A stretch of DNA of 64,000 nt from Ctenopharyngodon idella (GCF_019924925.1 NC_067220.1:30269896-30333895), one strand, 5' to 3'; positions 23,158 through 35,125 are shown, counted from the first letter of the stretch. The notes: generated by a model from the sequence alone, not told the origin. A program made the numbers and translations.

Positions 23158-23580
23158 ATACACTAATGTTCAAATGTCAGGGAAATTAATACTTTTATTC
23201 AGAAAGGATGCATTACATTGATCAAAACTGACAGTAAAGACCTTTAAATTGTCACAAAAAAATCTATTTCAAATAAATGTTGTTCTTTTGAGCTTTATAT
23301 TCATCAAGGAATCCTGAAATTAGTGTATTATGTTAAATATTAAGCAGCACAACATCGATGAATATAAGAAATGTTTCTTGAGCACCAAATCAGTATATTA
23401 GAATGATTTCTGAAGGATCATGTGACACTGAAGTAATGTCAGGAATTTTGTATTGTAATATTTTATAATATACTTTTTTTGTTGTATTTTTTATTTTTTG
23501 CAGCCTTGATTAGCACAAGATACTTCTTTCAGTAACATTGAAAAATCTTACAGACCCCAAACCTTTTAACGGTAATGTAT
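23158..23580. repeat. Dispersed repeat family D (CATGTGACACTGAAG family)
   Basis: Shared blocks in order: ATACTTTTATTCAGAAAGGATGCATTACATTGATCAAA, GACAGTAAAGACCTTTAAAT, TTCATCAAGGAATCCTGAAA, AATGATTTCTGAAGGATCATGTGACACTGAAG, TTGCAGCCTTGATTAGCA. I use D for this family, also found at 24928, 31030, 39430, 43020, 45445, 55558 and 63010. It has no visible coding capacity. Confidence 0.85.
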
Positions 23581-23823
23581 ATATTATTTATATGGGAAAT
23601 TATAATAATTGTTATTATACGGATAATTATTAAAAATCCTTTATGAATCCTTTAGGTTGATTAAATTTACCAAACCTTAATTTGATATGTCCAGCTGTGA
23701 GTCCACAGTAGAACACTAGAGGGCAGGACTGCACAGTATATCACACATTTCATTATAGAAGTCATCTCCACGCATCCAAACTTAGTACAGATGCCCTGGC
23801 TTTTACTTATGTGAGTGATATAT

Positions 23824-23828
<5 letters not shown>

Positions 23829-23856
<28 letters not shown>
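23829..23856. repeat. Poly-T run
   Basis: Uninterrupted run of about 26 T. Confidence 0.95.
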
Positions 23857-23907
23857 CTTAACACGCTTTTTATATATTTGATCTGTTTTAAGTGTTGATT
23901 CTCAAAA

Positions 23908-24033
23908 GTTCAATCAGTAGAGCAACACCAAGGTCATGGGTTTGATTCCCAAAGAATGCAAGACCTGATAAAATGTGTAGCTAGAATGTAGTTGCGTTGT
24001 AAAAATGTGTCTGTCAAATGCATAAATGTAAAA
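23908..24033 (+). repeat. tRNA-derived SINE, 5'-shortened
   Basis: TCAGTAGAGCAACACCAAGGTCATGGGTTTGATTCCC is a tRNA-like head with a B-box (GGTTTGATTCC); the A-box part is shortened. It is followed by a core-like segment ending CTGTCAAATGCATAAATGTAAA, the tail shared by V-SINE-type fish SINEs. About 125 bp. Confidence 0.72.
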
Positions 24034-24927
24034 CGAAACACTTAAATTAAGACATTTAAGTCACTCTAATATTCAAATATTAAATTTAGATCAGAGAAAT
24101 AGCAGTGCACATCTATCTGTACTGACTGACAGCTAATTCAGTCAATGAGACTTTGAATAATTGCTGTTTTATGGATAGACAGATGTGTGTTGTGAAGATA
24201 TTCAGTCAAGTGTAATGTTGTATTCATGTAGTTAATATTTAGCAGAGCTCATCAACTGGTCTCCAAGTTCTACTCTCTGAGCCCATGTTGGGGTTGTTGA
24301 TAAACTTTAAGTAAAAAGCTTTTGTTGCCTAAAGCCAGTGAATCATATGATACTCTCTAGAGGCACTGAATTAAATAGGTTGGACAGGGCAAAGCACCCT
24401 GAGGCGATGAAAAAGATGTATATTATATGGACTCGACAGCAAAAGTACCTTTTGGATTATGCAAAATACTTTTTCATTAGTACAGGCTATCAAAAAAGAA
24501 AAAAAAGGGCTTCTTAAAGCAATTCACAAGCAGATTTGACAGAAAATATTCAGATATCTATAATAATGGTTAATTCTTAACTATATAATATTATATAATG
24601 TGAATATATCTACATTTTAAGATTTTTTCTGTAAAATGTCCTGATATATTTACACAGTTGGTACAATGGGAGGAAAGAAGATTGGCCTAGCCGGACATAA
24701 AGACATGCATGACACTAATATGATAAAAAAAAATTTAAAAAAAAAAAATGCATAAACAAGTTTAAAAAAAAAAAAAGCACAACAAAAACTAATGGAAACA
24801 GAAACAATTTAGTAAAATCAAAATGTGTGATGGTTTGCACAGCAAATTCTCTTTTTAGATCATACTTTTTACTTATTTTGAAATGATACAGTGAAATTAC
24901 ATGCATTGTTATAGGCACACACACACG

Positions 24928-25575
24928 TTCAAAATGTTTGGTGTCACTAAGAATTTTTTTTAAAGAAATTAACTTCAGCAATGATGTATTAAATTTATCA
25001 AGTGACAGTAAAGACATTGATAATGTTACAAAAGATTAATATTTCAAATTTATGCTGTTCCTTCTGTTAACTTTTTATTCATCAAAGGACCTTTACACAA
25101 AAATTTTAAACAGCACAACTGTTTACAAGATTAATAATATTAAGATTTTTTTTTTTTTTTTTTTTTCTCAAATAAATGCAGCCTTGGTGAGCATTATAGA
25201 CTTTGGTAACACTTTACAATAAGGTTCATTAGTTAACTTTAGTTAACTACATTAGTTATCATGAACTAACAATGAACTGCACTAATACAGCATTTATTAA
25301 TCTTTGTTAATGTTAATTTAAACATTTACTAATACATTATTAAAATCTTGTCAACATTAGTTAATGCACTGTGAACTAACATGAACAAACAATGAACAAT
25401 TTTCATTAACTAACATTAACGAAGATTAGTAAATACAGTAACAAATGTATTGTTCATGGTTAGTTCATGTTAGTTAATGCATTAAATAATGTTTAACTAA
25501 TGAACCTTATTGTAAAGTGTTACTGAGACTTTTTTCTAAACCATTACAAAATATTACCAACCCCAAACTTTTGAA
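24928..25575. repeat. Family D copy interrupted by a palindromic element
   Basis: Family D motifs at both sides (AAATGTTTGGTGTCACTAAG, GACAGTAAAGACATTGATAATGTTAC, AAATAAATGCAGCCTTGGTGAGCATTATAGA on the left; ACCAACCCCAAACTTTTGAA on the right) with a separate element, 25205-25524, between. Confidence 0.75.
25205..25524. mobile_element. Palindromic GGTAACACTTTAC element inserted in family D
   Basis: Ends GGTAACACTTTACAATAAGG and CCTTATTGTAAAGTGTTACT are inverted over about 18 bp, and the interior is a series of GTTAACTA/TAGTTAAC arms. The flanks TAGACTTT (25197-25204) and GAGACTTT (25525-25532) differ at one base, consistent with an aged 8-bp target duplication of hAT type. Confidence 0.75.
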
Positions 25576-26875
25576 AATTATAGTGTGTATATAACTTGCA
25601 GTTCTTTCAAATGTTTTTCCACTGCTATACCTAAACAAAAACATAGAGTAAATCAGTGTAATTTTTTTTTTTGGAGCTTTCTTGTTGATTAAATGGATGA
25701 GAGAGTTTCTCTCAAGTAACAGGATATGTATGTTTGTTTCATGTACTTGTGTAATATGTTTTTCAGTGCACGTTCCTGTTTACATAAGTGCCTGTATGCT
25801 CGTGTTATTTAACAATCATTCCAAAGCAGTCTTACTCTCTTAAGCACTGCATTGGCTGCTGAGCTTTTATGTGAGTACATCATGTGTGTGTATGAGTAAT
25901 GCTCCTGGGCAGTGTGTTTATGGTGCTACTTTAGTGAGGCCGCCCGGGGGTGTGAGGCAAGCAGAGTGCTAATGCAAAGCACCATGGGATTTTCAGGAAC
26001 AACGTGGTGACATTAACAAGCTGTCAAGCACTGTGACGTTGCTCTCTCAGAGTGTTTAAAAACAAAAAAGTAGGATCACCTCAGGTAGCACACACATTCT
26101 CTCTTATATCCCACACGCACACCTTTCTCTCCCCCCACTCCTCTCTCGTTCTTTTTCTCTCTCTGCTGCACACGTTGCACTAATAGAGCATGGTGTTCTA
26201 GCCTAATGGAACCTGAACTAAAGAGAGTTTTCTGTTAAGGTATGAAGGGCCCTCAAGGCAAGAAGGCATTAGTCTATTTTGAGAAGGTGAATTCTAAATG
26301 ATGTTATTAGGGATGAGTCTCACCACCTTTTGCTCTCTTGCTCAGGGGAGTGAACCACCCCTTTCGTTAGATGGGGTTGTAAGGCATTTCTTCTTTGGAA
26401 AGGGCTACATAATGGCAACAAAGCCAATTTAGCTCATAGACCATCAGCACATTTCTGTGTTGTTTGAGTTAACAAGGTTTGCCTCCAACTTGCAGCAACA
26501 TTGCAATCAGAAAGGTGTACATTAGACCGACTTTTGACCCTATTATAACATTATAGGTGGTGTGAAAGTGAAACCTGAGTTAAAAGTCCATTTCTGCTCT
26601 GTTAAAATACTGCGCCCTATGTACAGAACTTTTCTCCTGACCTCTATTTAAAGGAATATTCGGGTTCAATACAAGTTAAACTCAACCAACAGCATTTGTG
26701 GCATAATGTTGATTACCGACTTGTCTCTCGTTTTCTTAAGAAAACAAACAAACAAACAAAAAAAAAAAGCAAAAATGGTTGTTTTGATGAGGCACAATGG
26801 AGGTTAATTAAAGTGAATTACATTTTTTCTTTTTTGTTAAAACTTGTGTATTATCTAAGCTTTAAAGGATTAGTT
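25576..26875. other. Intergenic stretch, no gene recognised
   Basis: Unique sequence with some GC-richer patches (25930-26040) and C/T-rich patches (26110-26165). No supported coding exon. Confidence 0.45.
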
Positions 26876-27349
26876 CACCCAAAAATGAAATTTGTCATTA
26901 ATTACTCACCCTCATGTCATTCCAAACCCGTAAGACCTTCGTTCATCTTCTGAACACAAATTAAGATATTTTTAATGAAATCCGAGAAGTTTTTTACCTC
27001 CCATAGAAAGCAAAGAAATTACCACATTCAAGGTCCAGAGAAGTAGTAAAGACATTGTTAAAACAGTCGATGTGACTACAGTGGTTCAATCTTAATGTTA
27101 TGAAGCGATGAGAATACTTTTTGTGCGCAAAAACAACGACTTTATTCAACAATTTCTTCTCTACCCTGTCAATCTCATACGCAGTTGACGCAGTGCAGCG
27201 ATTCCAAGTTTACGCCCGAACATCAGCTCAGTATTGGCCTACGGTGTTCACGTTAAACCACTGTAGTCACGTTGACTATTTTAACAATATCTTTACTATT
27301 CTTCTGGAGAGAGTAGTAAAGGAATTTCATTTTTGAGTGAACTAACCCT
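26876..27349. repeat. TTAA-flanked palindromic element, 474 bp
   Basis: TTAA borders at 26872-26875 and 27350-27353. Ends AGGATTAGTTCACCCAAAAA and TTTTTGAGTGAACTAACCCT are inverted. The body contains the AACCACTGTAGTCACGTTGAC arm and its inverse GTCGATGTGACTACAGTGGTT, so it is a longer foldback version of the MITE at 21957. Confidence 0.9.
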
Positions 27350-27459
27350 TTAAAGCTGCTTATGGCAATACATTGTCATGGCAGAAGAGTTATCAAATTG
27401 TAATGCATAAAAGTTGAAAAATATAACTTAATATATGTTTAGTAAGTTAATATAAGTTT

Positions 27460-27640
27460 GCATACTGTTTCATTCATTCATTAACCATTTCAGTCGTATC
27501 TGACTCTTGGTGATTCTATGGGACATACACGAGAGTCTGTCCATGAATTTTCTTGGCGATGATTTTTTTTTTTTTTTTTTTTTTTTTCAGGGTAGGTTGC
27601 CAGGTCTTTCCCCAGCCCTCCCCATTCCATGGCATACTGT
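27460..27640. repeat. Possible SINE fragment
   Basis: CCATTTCAGTCGTATCTGACTC, TTGGTGATTCTATGGGAC and GGGTAGGTTGCCAGGTCTTTCC resemble the conserved body of several vertebrate SINEs, with a poly-T run of about 22 between. There is no tRNA head. Assignment is by resemblance only. Confidence 0.35.
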
Positions 27641-28997
27641 TTACATTTCTTAAAAATAATTATTTAAAATGTTCTTTATGAAAAAGGGTTAATTATGTTC
27701 TTTTAGGAAATGTTTTCTAAAGGTTCTTCGGGGAACCCAAAATTGTTCCTCTATGGCATCGCTACAAAACCCCCCTTTTTGGAACCTTTATTTTTAAGAG
27801 TGTATTGAAATTATAAGTGCCTCACAGTAGCCCAGAATTTTATTTTCAAAGAAAATGAGGGAACAGTTGAAATTATTTTGTGGTAATCAACATTATGCCA
27901 CAAATTCTGTTGAAAGAGCTTAACTTGTTGAACATGAACGTAGGATATTATTTTAAATCTCTCTCATCTGAATGAGCTATTTCTTTTTTTCTTGTGCATT
28001 AAATGCTATTTTGTCTTCATATTGTGTATTAGTCACAAATCCATACTGAAGTCATCCAAACTGATTTAATTCCTGAGGTCATGCCGAAAGGTTACAGACA
28101 ACCTTTGATTCTCTTAAACTTTTTTTCCCCCTGACAAAGTGTATCTGCCTTACCAGTGACACTTACAGTATTGCTTGACATTATCACTAGTTTCAGTGCT
28201 GCGAGTTTCACAAATCCATAAATCCTTCCTCTTTTCAATAATTCAGAATGCAGAATTATTTATCTAATATGTATTTATTATTCATATTTAAACAAGGAGG
28301 TCGTCTTTTGGGACCAGGTCTCATTTTCAGTCTCTTATTTTGTAAACAGACAGCCACAAAAGCGACAGTTCTGCTGATTTAAAGAGACAAGCGTCTGTTT
28401 GCGAGTTTGAGGTCTACCTTCAGTTGAAATGGAGTGGGATCAATATTTAATACTAGACATCATTTGCATGAACTCCCTTCAGAATCTGTACCCCATCCCC
28501 CCCAAAATGGACAATGCACTGGAAGTGGGAAAAGCAGCAAGTAAATGCAGAAAATCCATCAGAATCAGCCGCACTCAGGCAACTGAGCTGTATGCGAATG
28601 AGTGGAAACCCTAGTAGACTTTTTACAACAAGATTAAACATTTAGTGAGGGCTTTCACCAGGTGTTCCACCTTATTTTTGGTTTGTTGTCATAAGCTAAA
28701 TTTGGAAGTGTTTGATTTCAGCAAGTCATTAAACCCATTTTAGCAATTATTGTATCATTTATCAACCTGTCAGCAGCATTTGCGCACTTGAGAGCAGCTG
28801 TGATGTATCTATAAATTAAAGAAAGTGTTCCACACCAACAGTGCACATGTAAAGCCATGTACAGGCAAATGTAGTGAGCCCATCGTAGACAAAAGAATGA
28901 TAAATTAAACTGAATTATGATTTGAATTAAAACAATATTGCCATAAAGAATTCAAATACAATAAAAGATGTAAAAGCGAATCCCTCTTTGCAACTGG
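27641..28997. other. Intergenic stretch, no gene recognised
   Basis: Unique and AT-rich. 28330-28620 is richer in GC with open frames on both strands of the same bases, which have no splice support. Confidence 0.45.
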
Positions 28998-29053
28998 TCT
29001 CATGAAACATGCAACTAAAGTGTTTGTACGCTTTAGTTGCATGTTTCATGAGA
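28998..29053. other. Perfect 23-bp inverted repeat with 10-nt loop
   Basis: The left arm 28998-29020 (TCTCATGAAACATGC..) and right arm 29031-29053 (..GCATGTTTCATGAGA) are exact reverse complements with the loop TGTTTGTACG. The stem is not part of a repeat I recognise. It may be a small hairpin RNA precursor or a very short foldback; sequence alone does not decide. A perfectly paired 23-bp stem is shorter than a typical animal pre-miRNA with its flanking lower stem. Confidence 0.9.
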
Positions 29054-30212
29054 AAAAATGTTTTTTTGCCGCTTCAAAGTATTGAAACATTGTGACTAAA
29101 ACTTTTTCTTTCATTGTAGACAATCCATTGTAGATATTAATGGTGCTGAAATCAATTGGAGTCAAATGGAATCAAAGGCAAGTTGCTAGTATTTGCTGCA
29201 TTGTTCTGTTAGCCAGTATCACTGCTGCATCCCGGCATTGTCGCAGACAGGTTTTGGCAGGGGATAGATTGGAATAGGATGTGGCATGTATGCGTGAGGT
29301 AACCTGTGTCTCCGTGTGCGCCCGTGCCCTCTTGTCACTTATCTCTCAGTATCCTTAATGCAGGAACAGAAGCGCGTTTCAAAGAGAATAATGCGGAGGA
29401 ACGTCATGTCAACCTTTGATATATTTATATATTTCTTTTGCTCGCATTAAAATTGAAGCCGCATTCTTAAAGAGGATGTCAAAGAAAGGAAAACTGTGTT
29501 CCGACTCAAAGCGGGGAAAACAGACAGACAAAAGTTATGCAAATGAAACAAATGCGGAGAATCACAGTGAAGAATTGATGAGGACATGAAATTGACTCTG
29601 AATCTGAAGGCTGAACGAGCCGGTGGACACATGTCGCGGTGCCTTTTGGGGTGGGTCTGGCGGGGGGTGGATTGCCTTCGCGATGCGCTGCAGCTGTGTG
29701 TGTGACTTTTGGATTAATTTTAATGCCCCACTCAGCGGGTTCTGTGTCACTCTCCCCTCAGACTGAGGACCCGTCGAGATGACATCTGAACAGGCACTCA
29801 CTACGGCGCAGGGAACTCAGAGAAGCCTCGGTGCTAGAGAAAGTGTTTATGAAAGATTCATCACAGATGTCACTCTAATCTGCCATGCATTGTCAGGGAG
29901 CTGCTCCAAAGCACACATTGTAAATGGATTCTTCCTCTGACTTAAGTCATCTCTGGCTAAGAGTTGTAGATGGGATGGAGATTGTTTGGGGTAGATTGTG
30001 GAAGAGAGAGAAGGAGACAGACAAGTACATTGTGTGAGTGGATGAGGCGGAGCACTTTGTGGGCCGCATTACCGCATGTCCGTAGAGAAATGGATCTTTA
30101 ATGTACAGTCGGCCACCGTCAACCTTGTGCATTCATGCCTTGTGGATGGAAAGAAAAAAACACAAATGAGACCTCTTCTATATATATATATATATTTCTC
30201 CTAGACACAAAT
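29054..30212. other. Intergenic stretch, unique, partly GC-richer
   Basis: 29200-29960 is unique and comparatively GC-rich with many short overlapping open frames, none with acceptor and donor support. A short (TA)n lies at 30179-30194. Confidence 0.4.
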
Positions 30213-30688
30213 GGGATGGTTTATCTAAAAATGAAAATTCTGTCATCGTTTACTTACATTGATTACCCTCATGTTGTTCCATATTAATATTACTTTATAC
30301 GGAGCATAAAAATATATTTTGAAGAATGTTTTTGTCCGTGCTTTGAGTTTTCCTGAAATTAATTCACACACCTCAGCTAGTATATTTTGAGTCTTCTGAA
30401 GTAATATGATCACTTTGTAGATAAACAGATCAAAATGTAAGCCTTTATTCACTCTCAAAACAAATCAAAACATTCATGAACACATGTAAAAACATAATAC
30501 ATCAAATATTTTGACAAACGTCAAACCTCACTGGTTCTCACACATTCTTTTTGGAGCTTGAAAGTTTTGGACTAAATTGATTTTCATAATATGGACAAAA
30601 CAGTATCTTCTTTTGTGTTCCATAGAAGAAAGAGAGTGAGTGCGAGTAAATGATGGCAGAATTTTCATTTTTGGGCAAACTATCCCTT
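30213..30688. repeat. Palindromic MITE of the TTAGTTCACCC group, diverged ends
   Basis: Left end GGGATGGTTTATCTAAAAATGAAAA and right end TTTTCATTTTTGGGCAAACTATCCC are inverted. Flanking TTAA is not preserved on either side, so the element is old. Confidence 0.75.
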
Positions 30689-31029
30689 TACCTGCTCCTC
30701 AGAAGTTTCAGTGTTTCAGAAGAGTCTCAAAAAGATCTCAAACTGTGCTCGGAGATCTCAATGTGAACTCAAATATTTCTTATAAAAAAAGACCAAATTA
30801 TCTCTTCTATACTATTCGCGTAGCTCTAGTTTTACTGTATATCACCAATTTTGTCTATTTTTGTTTCTCTTAAGACACTGTAGGAAAAATATTTAAATGA
30901 AACAAATGAAAACTCAATTAAATCTGCTGACCTAGGAAAGTGAAACCTGAGCAATCAAATGTCCTCTGGGAACAGAAAAAGCTATATCTATGATATACAA
31001 TCTGTAGTATAGACTATACAAAAAGCTTG

Positions 31030-31935
31030 GGGTCATTGTGATTTATTTTACTTTTTTTTTTTTAATTAATACTTTTATTCAGCAAGGACAATCAAAAGTG
31101 ACAGTAAAGACATTTATAATGTTACAAAAGATTTCTATTTAAAGCCCGGAACACACCAAGCCAACGGTCGGCCGTCGGGCAGTTTTTGTTTGTCGGCCGA
31201 CTAAGTTTTCTCAGTGTGTTCCACACTGTCAGCTGAAGTTGGTCCTCGTCGTTTTTTTTTCTGCTGATTCGACATGTTGAATCGGCATCGGAGCTCGTCG
31301 GTCAGTCAGGCCATCTGATCATTCTGATCAGCTACTGCCAACTGCTGGTACGGAGAGGCATTTCTTCTTACGCAGACGCAGAATGGACGTGCTACTTGGC
31401 CGTCAGGTGTCGAGCGTCGGTTTGGTGTGTCAGGGCAACTTTGCACCCAGACGCTACCGACGTGAGCCAACCTTTCTGCTTTCGTCACCACTAGTTCGTC
31501 GGCGTCGACTTAGTGTGTTCCAGGCTTAAAATAAATGCTGTTGTTTTGAACTTTCTATTCATAAAAAAAAAAAAAAAAAAAAAAAAAATCCTGAAAAAAA
31601 AAAAATGTATCAGAGTTTCCACAATAATATAAGGCAGCACAACTGTTTTCAACACTGATAATTGTTTCTTGAGAACCAAATCAGTCTATCAGAATGATTT
31701 CTGAAGGATCATGTGACACTGAAGACTGGAGTAATGATGCTGAAAATTCATCTTTGTCATCACAGGAATAAATAAATATTTTACAATATATATATATATA
31801 TTAAAATAGAAAAGTTTAAATTATAATATTTTGAGTTTTTACTGTATTTTAGATCAAATAAATGCAGCCTTGGTGAGCATAAGAGACTTCTTTCAAAACA
31901 AACAGTTTTACTGACCTCAAACTTTTGAATGGTAG
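31030..31935. repeat. Family D copy interrupted by a TTAA-flanked element
   Basis: Left part to 31140 (TTTTATTCAGCAAGGACAATCAAAAGTGACAGTAAAGAC) and right part from about 31530 (AAATGCTGTTGTTTTGAACTTTC, GGATCATGTGACACTGAAGACTGGAGTAATGATG, CCTCAAACTTTTGAATGGTAGTGT) together give the family body. Includes an A run at 31563-31587 and (AT)n at 31786-31801. Confidence 0.82.
31143..31525. mobile_element. TTAA-flanked palindromic insert in family D
   Basis: Ends AGCCCGGAACACACCAAG and (reverse complement of the right end) GCCTGGAACACACTAAG are inverted repeats with TTAA on each side (31139-31142, 31526-31529). The body is a GC-rich palindrome of GTCGGC/GCCGAC motifs. A - strand open frame across it is a shadow. 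Confidence 0.8.
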
Positions 31936-33732
31936 TGTGCACTGTACATCTATATGAATGGAAAAGAAATGAGAATGCAAATGGAGAATTGAAATATTCC
32001 ACACTTAATCGGAATATGAGAATAGAAGGTTATAAAATCTCAAGAATCTATATTGAGTTTGTAGAATCACAATTTAGGTGGAGAACAGCCTCCTCCTGCA
32101 AGAAACTGCGTTTGGTGATTTATATAGCTACACCAATCAAATGTGCAATGTTTTCAAGAGCTGAAATTCGATTCGGTGCCTCTGCTTAGAAATATTTGTT
32201 TCTTGGAGCACAGTATATCCTCCGAGTGTATTCAGCAATATAGAGTCTAACCCCTCAACACTACAGCAACATTAGTCTTTCAAGCTTTTAGTGCCACTTT
32301 GAAAAATAAAATCTTGTCGAGGGGAAAAGGAAAAAGTCAGTATCGCTCCTTTCAAACACTTTGCTTTTAATGTGACACCTTTCTGATTCTGGGGCCTTTC
32401 CCTCTCCATTATCGGGGTGACAATATTAAGCATGACTTATTTATATCCTGTTTTGCGAGGCCCTGGGTGATGAAAGGGATGGAAGTGACAGCGAGGTGAG
32501 TCGGACCCGTCCCAGTACCTGGAGTCAACACTCGGCACATTTTGTTACGCTTTGATCTAAGGGCCCCTTTGCTCGTCTTCCTCCTTTGCCTTCCCCTCCT
32601 GATAAGGATTTACAGTTTCATCTTTTTCTCTTTTCTCTTTCCCTCACTTTTCTCTCCCTTATCACTTTCGTATCGCAGGGGATGTAAACAAGTCATCTTC
32701 GCTTCAATGAGTGATACTGACATGCAGTAGTGTTTCCTCGCTAAGTGCCTTTAAAACCAGAAAATATGTAAATGAGTGGACTGGTTTGGGTGTGTGCACA
32801 CCATTGCAGCTGCTGTATCGCATTTCACCTTGCGATTTCAAATGTTAAATGTGGTAGGATGGTGTAATCTACCATTTTACATTAGGTTTTTAGAGGCTTT
32901 TACTGTAAGCGATTCATAAATATTTCTGAGATTATTGTCAAACCTTGTATTTTAAAAGCCTTTGGTGATTATTTAAAAACTGCAGTGTTCATGAAATTAT
33001 GCATTTTAAAGTTCAACTGTAAAAATAACAACAACAATTGCTTGCAAATGTGAGAATCTTTAATGAAGTATAATTATATCTAGATTAAAATCAGTTTTTT
33101 GGTTAATTAGCTGCTTAGTTAGAAACTTTGATGATGGTTAATTACTGGATCAAGACCAGTTGGATAAAGAGACTGGATTAGATTGCCAATGTTAACTTGA
33201 AAAGGAATGACAGTTACATTCACGCTGATTCATAAATTATAGGGTGCTCTTATCAGCTCTGGCACATCTGAAACTACAAGATGTGGTTTGTGCTTTGCGC
33301 TGAGTGAGTGCCATCTATAATGTCTCAAGTGTGGAAAGGAAGAGACATGCATCCAGATGACCCAACCCCTAAAAGTGTACTGCAGTTTTTTTCTTTGACA
33401 CAAGTGTATTAAAAAGCCAAAACATAGCCCTCACTTTAATGGCCTGACTGACAGAAATTTCATAGACAGTTGTTTTTCAGTGTTGAATGAAAAGAATTAA
33501 AAGGTCAAAGGGACACAAAGAATTCTTGGTGTGGATTAAAAATATGATTTTGTCTTTTGTCAAATCAGAAATCTGCATTATGTACATTTTTATAGTTGTT
33601 TTATGTATAAATGTTGTGATGTTATTTCCATCAAGAGGTGCATCAGTTTTTGGTCAAGATCTTGTATTGACAATGACAGTTGACATGATGTGTCTTCCTA
33701 CATGGTTGTTTGAGAAATGAAAAATTACATAC
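31936..33732. other. Intergenic stretch, no gene recognised
   Basis: Unique sequence. 32340-32540 is GC-richer (CCATTATCGGGGTGAC, TGATGAAAGGGATGGAAG) and might be regulatory. 32570-32660 is C/T-rich. Confidence 0.4.
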
Positions 33733-33994
33733 CCCAGGTGAAAAAAAAGTACACTTCCATAATGTACTTAAAGTGCTTTATTTTTTGTGCACTAATTTTG
33801 TACTTAATATACTAAAAAATCTTCTTAGTACTTCTTAATATCTTAAGAACATCTAAGTGTACTCAACTGTGCTATTTTGAGACAATGAATATGAACTAAT
33901 CTCTGTATTAAAAAAAAGTATTTAGTTTCTACTTGATAACTAAATACATTTTTTAATCTTAAGAAGTACTAAAGGAGAATTTTTAGTATATTAA

Positions 33995-34782
33995 AGGGTT
34001 AGTTCACCCAAAAATGAAACTTCTGTCATTAATTACTCACCCTCATGTCGTTCCACACCCGTAAGACCTTCGTTTATCTTCGGAACATTTTTTTGCATTG
34101 CCAGCAAGACAATTAACACTTTCAATGTCCAGAAAGCTACTAAATACGTATTAAAACAGTTCATGTGACTACAGTGGTTCAACCTTAATGTTATGAAGCG
34201 ACGAGAATACTTTTTGTGTGCCAAAAAAACTAAATAACGACTTTATTCAACAATATCTAGTGATGGGCAATTTCAAAACACTGCTTCGAAGCTTTACGAA
34301 TCTTTTATTTCGAATCAGTGGTTCGGAACACCAAAGTCATGTGATTTCAGTAACGTTACGTCATAAGTGTTTCGAAATTTCAATGGTTCACGTGACTTTG
34401 GCAGTTTGATACACGCTCCGAACAAAAGATTCGTTAAGCTTCGAAGCTTCATGAAGCAGTTTTTTGAAATCGCCCATCACTAGATATTGTTAAATAAAGT
34501 CATTTTGTTTTTTTTAGCGCACAAAAAGTATTCTCGTCACTTTATAACATTAAGGTTGAACCACTGTAGTCACATGAACTGTTATAAATATGTCTTTAGT
34601 AGCTTTCTGGACATTGAAAGTGTTAATTATCTTGCTGTCAATGCAGGCCTCACTGAGCCATCGGTTTTTATCAAAAATATCTTAATTTGTGTTCCGAAGA
34701 TGAACGAAGGTCTTACGGGTGTGGAATGACATGAGGGTGAGTATTTAATTACAGAATTTTCATTTTTGGGTGAACTAACACT
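33995..34782. mobile_element. Composite TTAA-flanked element, copy 1
   Basis: TTAA at 33991-33994 and 34783-34786. Ends AGGGTTAGTTCACCC and GGGTGAACTAACACT are inverted, and the arms continue to pair through AACCACTGTAGTCACATGAAC, GCACAAAAAGTATTCTCGTC and CTTTATTCAACAATATC. The axis of the palindrome holds the element 34258-34482. The same composite with the same junction occurs at 60823-61707, so the combination has moved or been amplified as a unit. Confidence 0.88.
34258..34482. mobile_element. TAGTGATGGGC element at the palindrome axis, copy 1
   Basis: Inverted ends TAGTGATGGGC and GCCCATCACTA, sub-terminal TTCAAAACACTGCTTCGAAGC and GCTTCGAAGCTTCATGAAG. CTAG borders both ends, which could be a 4-bp target duplication or simply the host palindrome's axis. 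The central 98 bp (34324-34421) are in reverse orientation compared with the copy at 61143-61413. Confidence 0.85.
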
Positions 34783-35039
34783 TTAAGTACAAAATTAATA
34801 CGCAAAATTAGAGCACTTTAAGTACATTATGGAAGTGTACTTTTTTTTTTTTTTACCTGGGACTTCATCAATTAGGGTTAAAAGAACTGTTCCCAAACAT
34901 ATATAATGCTAGAAACATAATAATCACATCAATAATGATCCAGTCATAGACTAGTATTTGCCTATTTAAATCCGAACAGTGATTTCTTGTTTTTTTGGCC
35001 GGGCAATGTATATTGGAATTGAATAGCTCAAAAGCTTTA

Positions 35040-35125
35040 CCACCAGCTGGACCAGCATGAAACCAGAACTAACCAGCATAAACCAGCCTGGACCAGCATA
35101 AAAAATTCATGATGATCTGAGCTTG
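35040..35125. repeat. CCAGC/AACCAGCATAAACCAGC short-period repeat
   Basis: Imperfect reiteration of (A)CCAGC-containing units (ACCAGCTGGACCAGC, AACCAGCATAAACCAGC, GGACCAGCAT), a low-complexity repeat common in fish. Confidence 0.7.

Larger units (their letters stand above)
33733..34861. mobile_element. Outer palindromic element hosting two nested elements
   Basis: Ends are inverted over more than 40 bp: CCCAGGTGAAAAAAAAGTAC continuing ACTTCCATAATGTACTTAAAGTGC on the left, and GCACTTTAAGTACATTATGG continuing to TTTTACCTGGG on the right. The central part holds 33995-34782, which in turn holds 34258-34482. I did not find a convincing target duplication for the outer element. Confidence 0.85.

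Noticed and set aside
23908..24033. Considered as a true tRNA gene
   Set aside because: The A-box half is shortened, no acceptor stem pairs, and a SINE tail follows.
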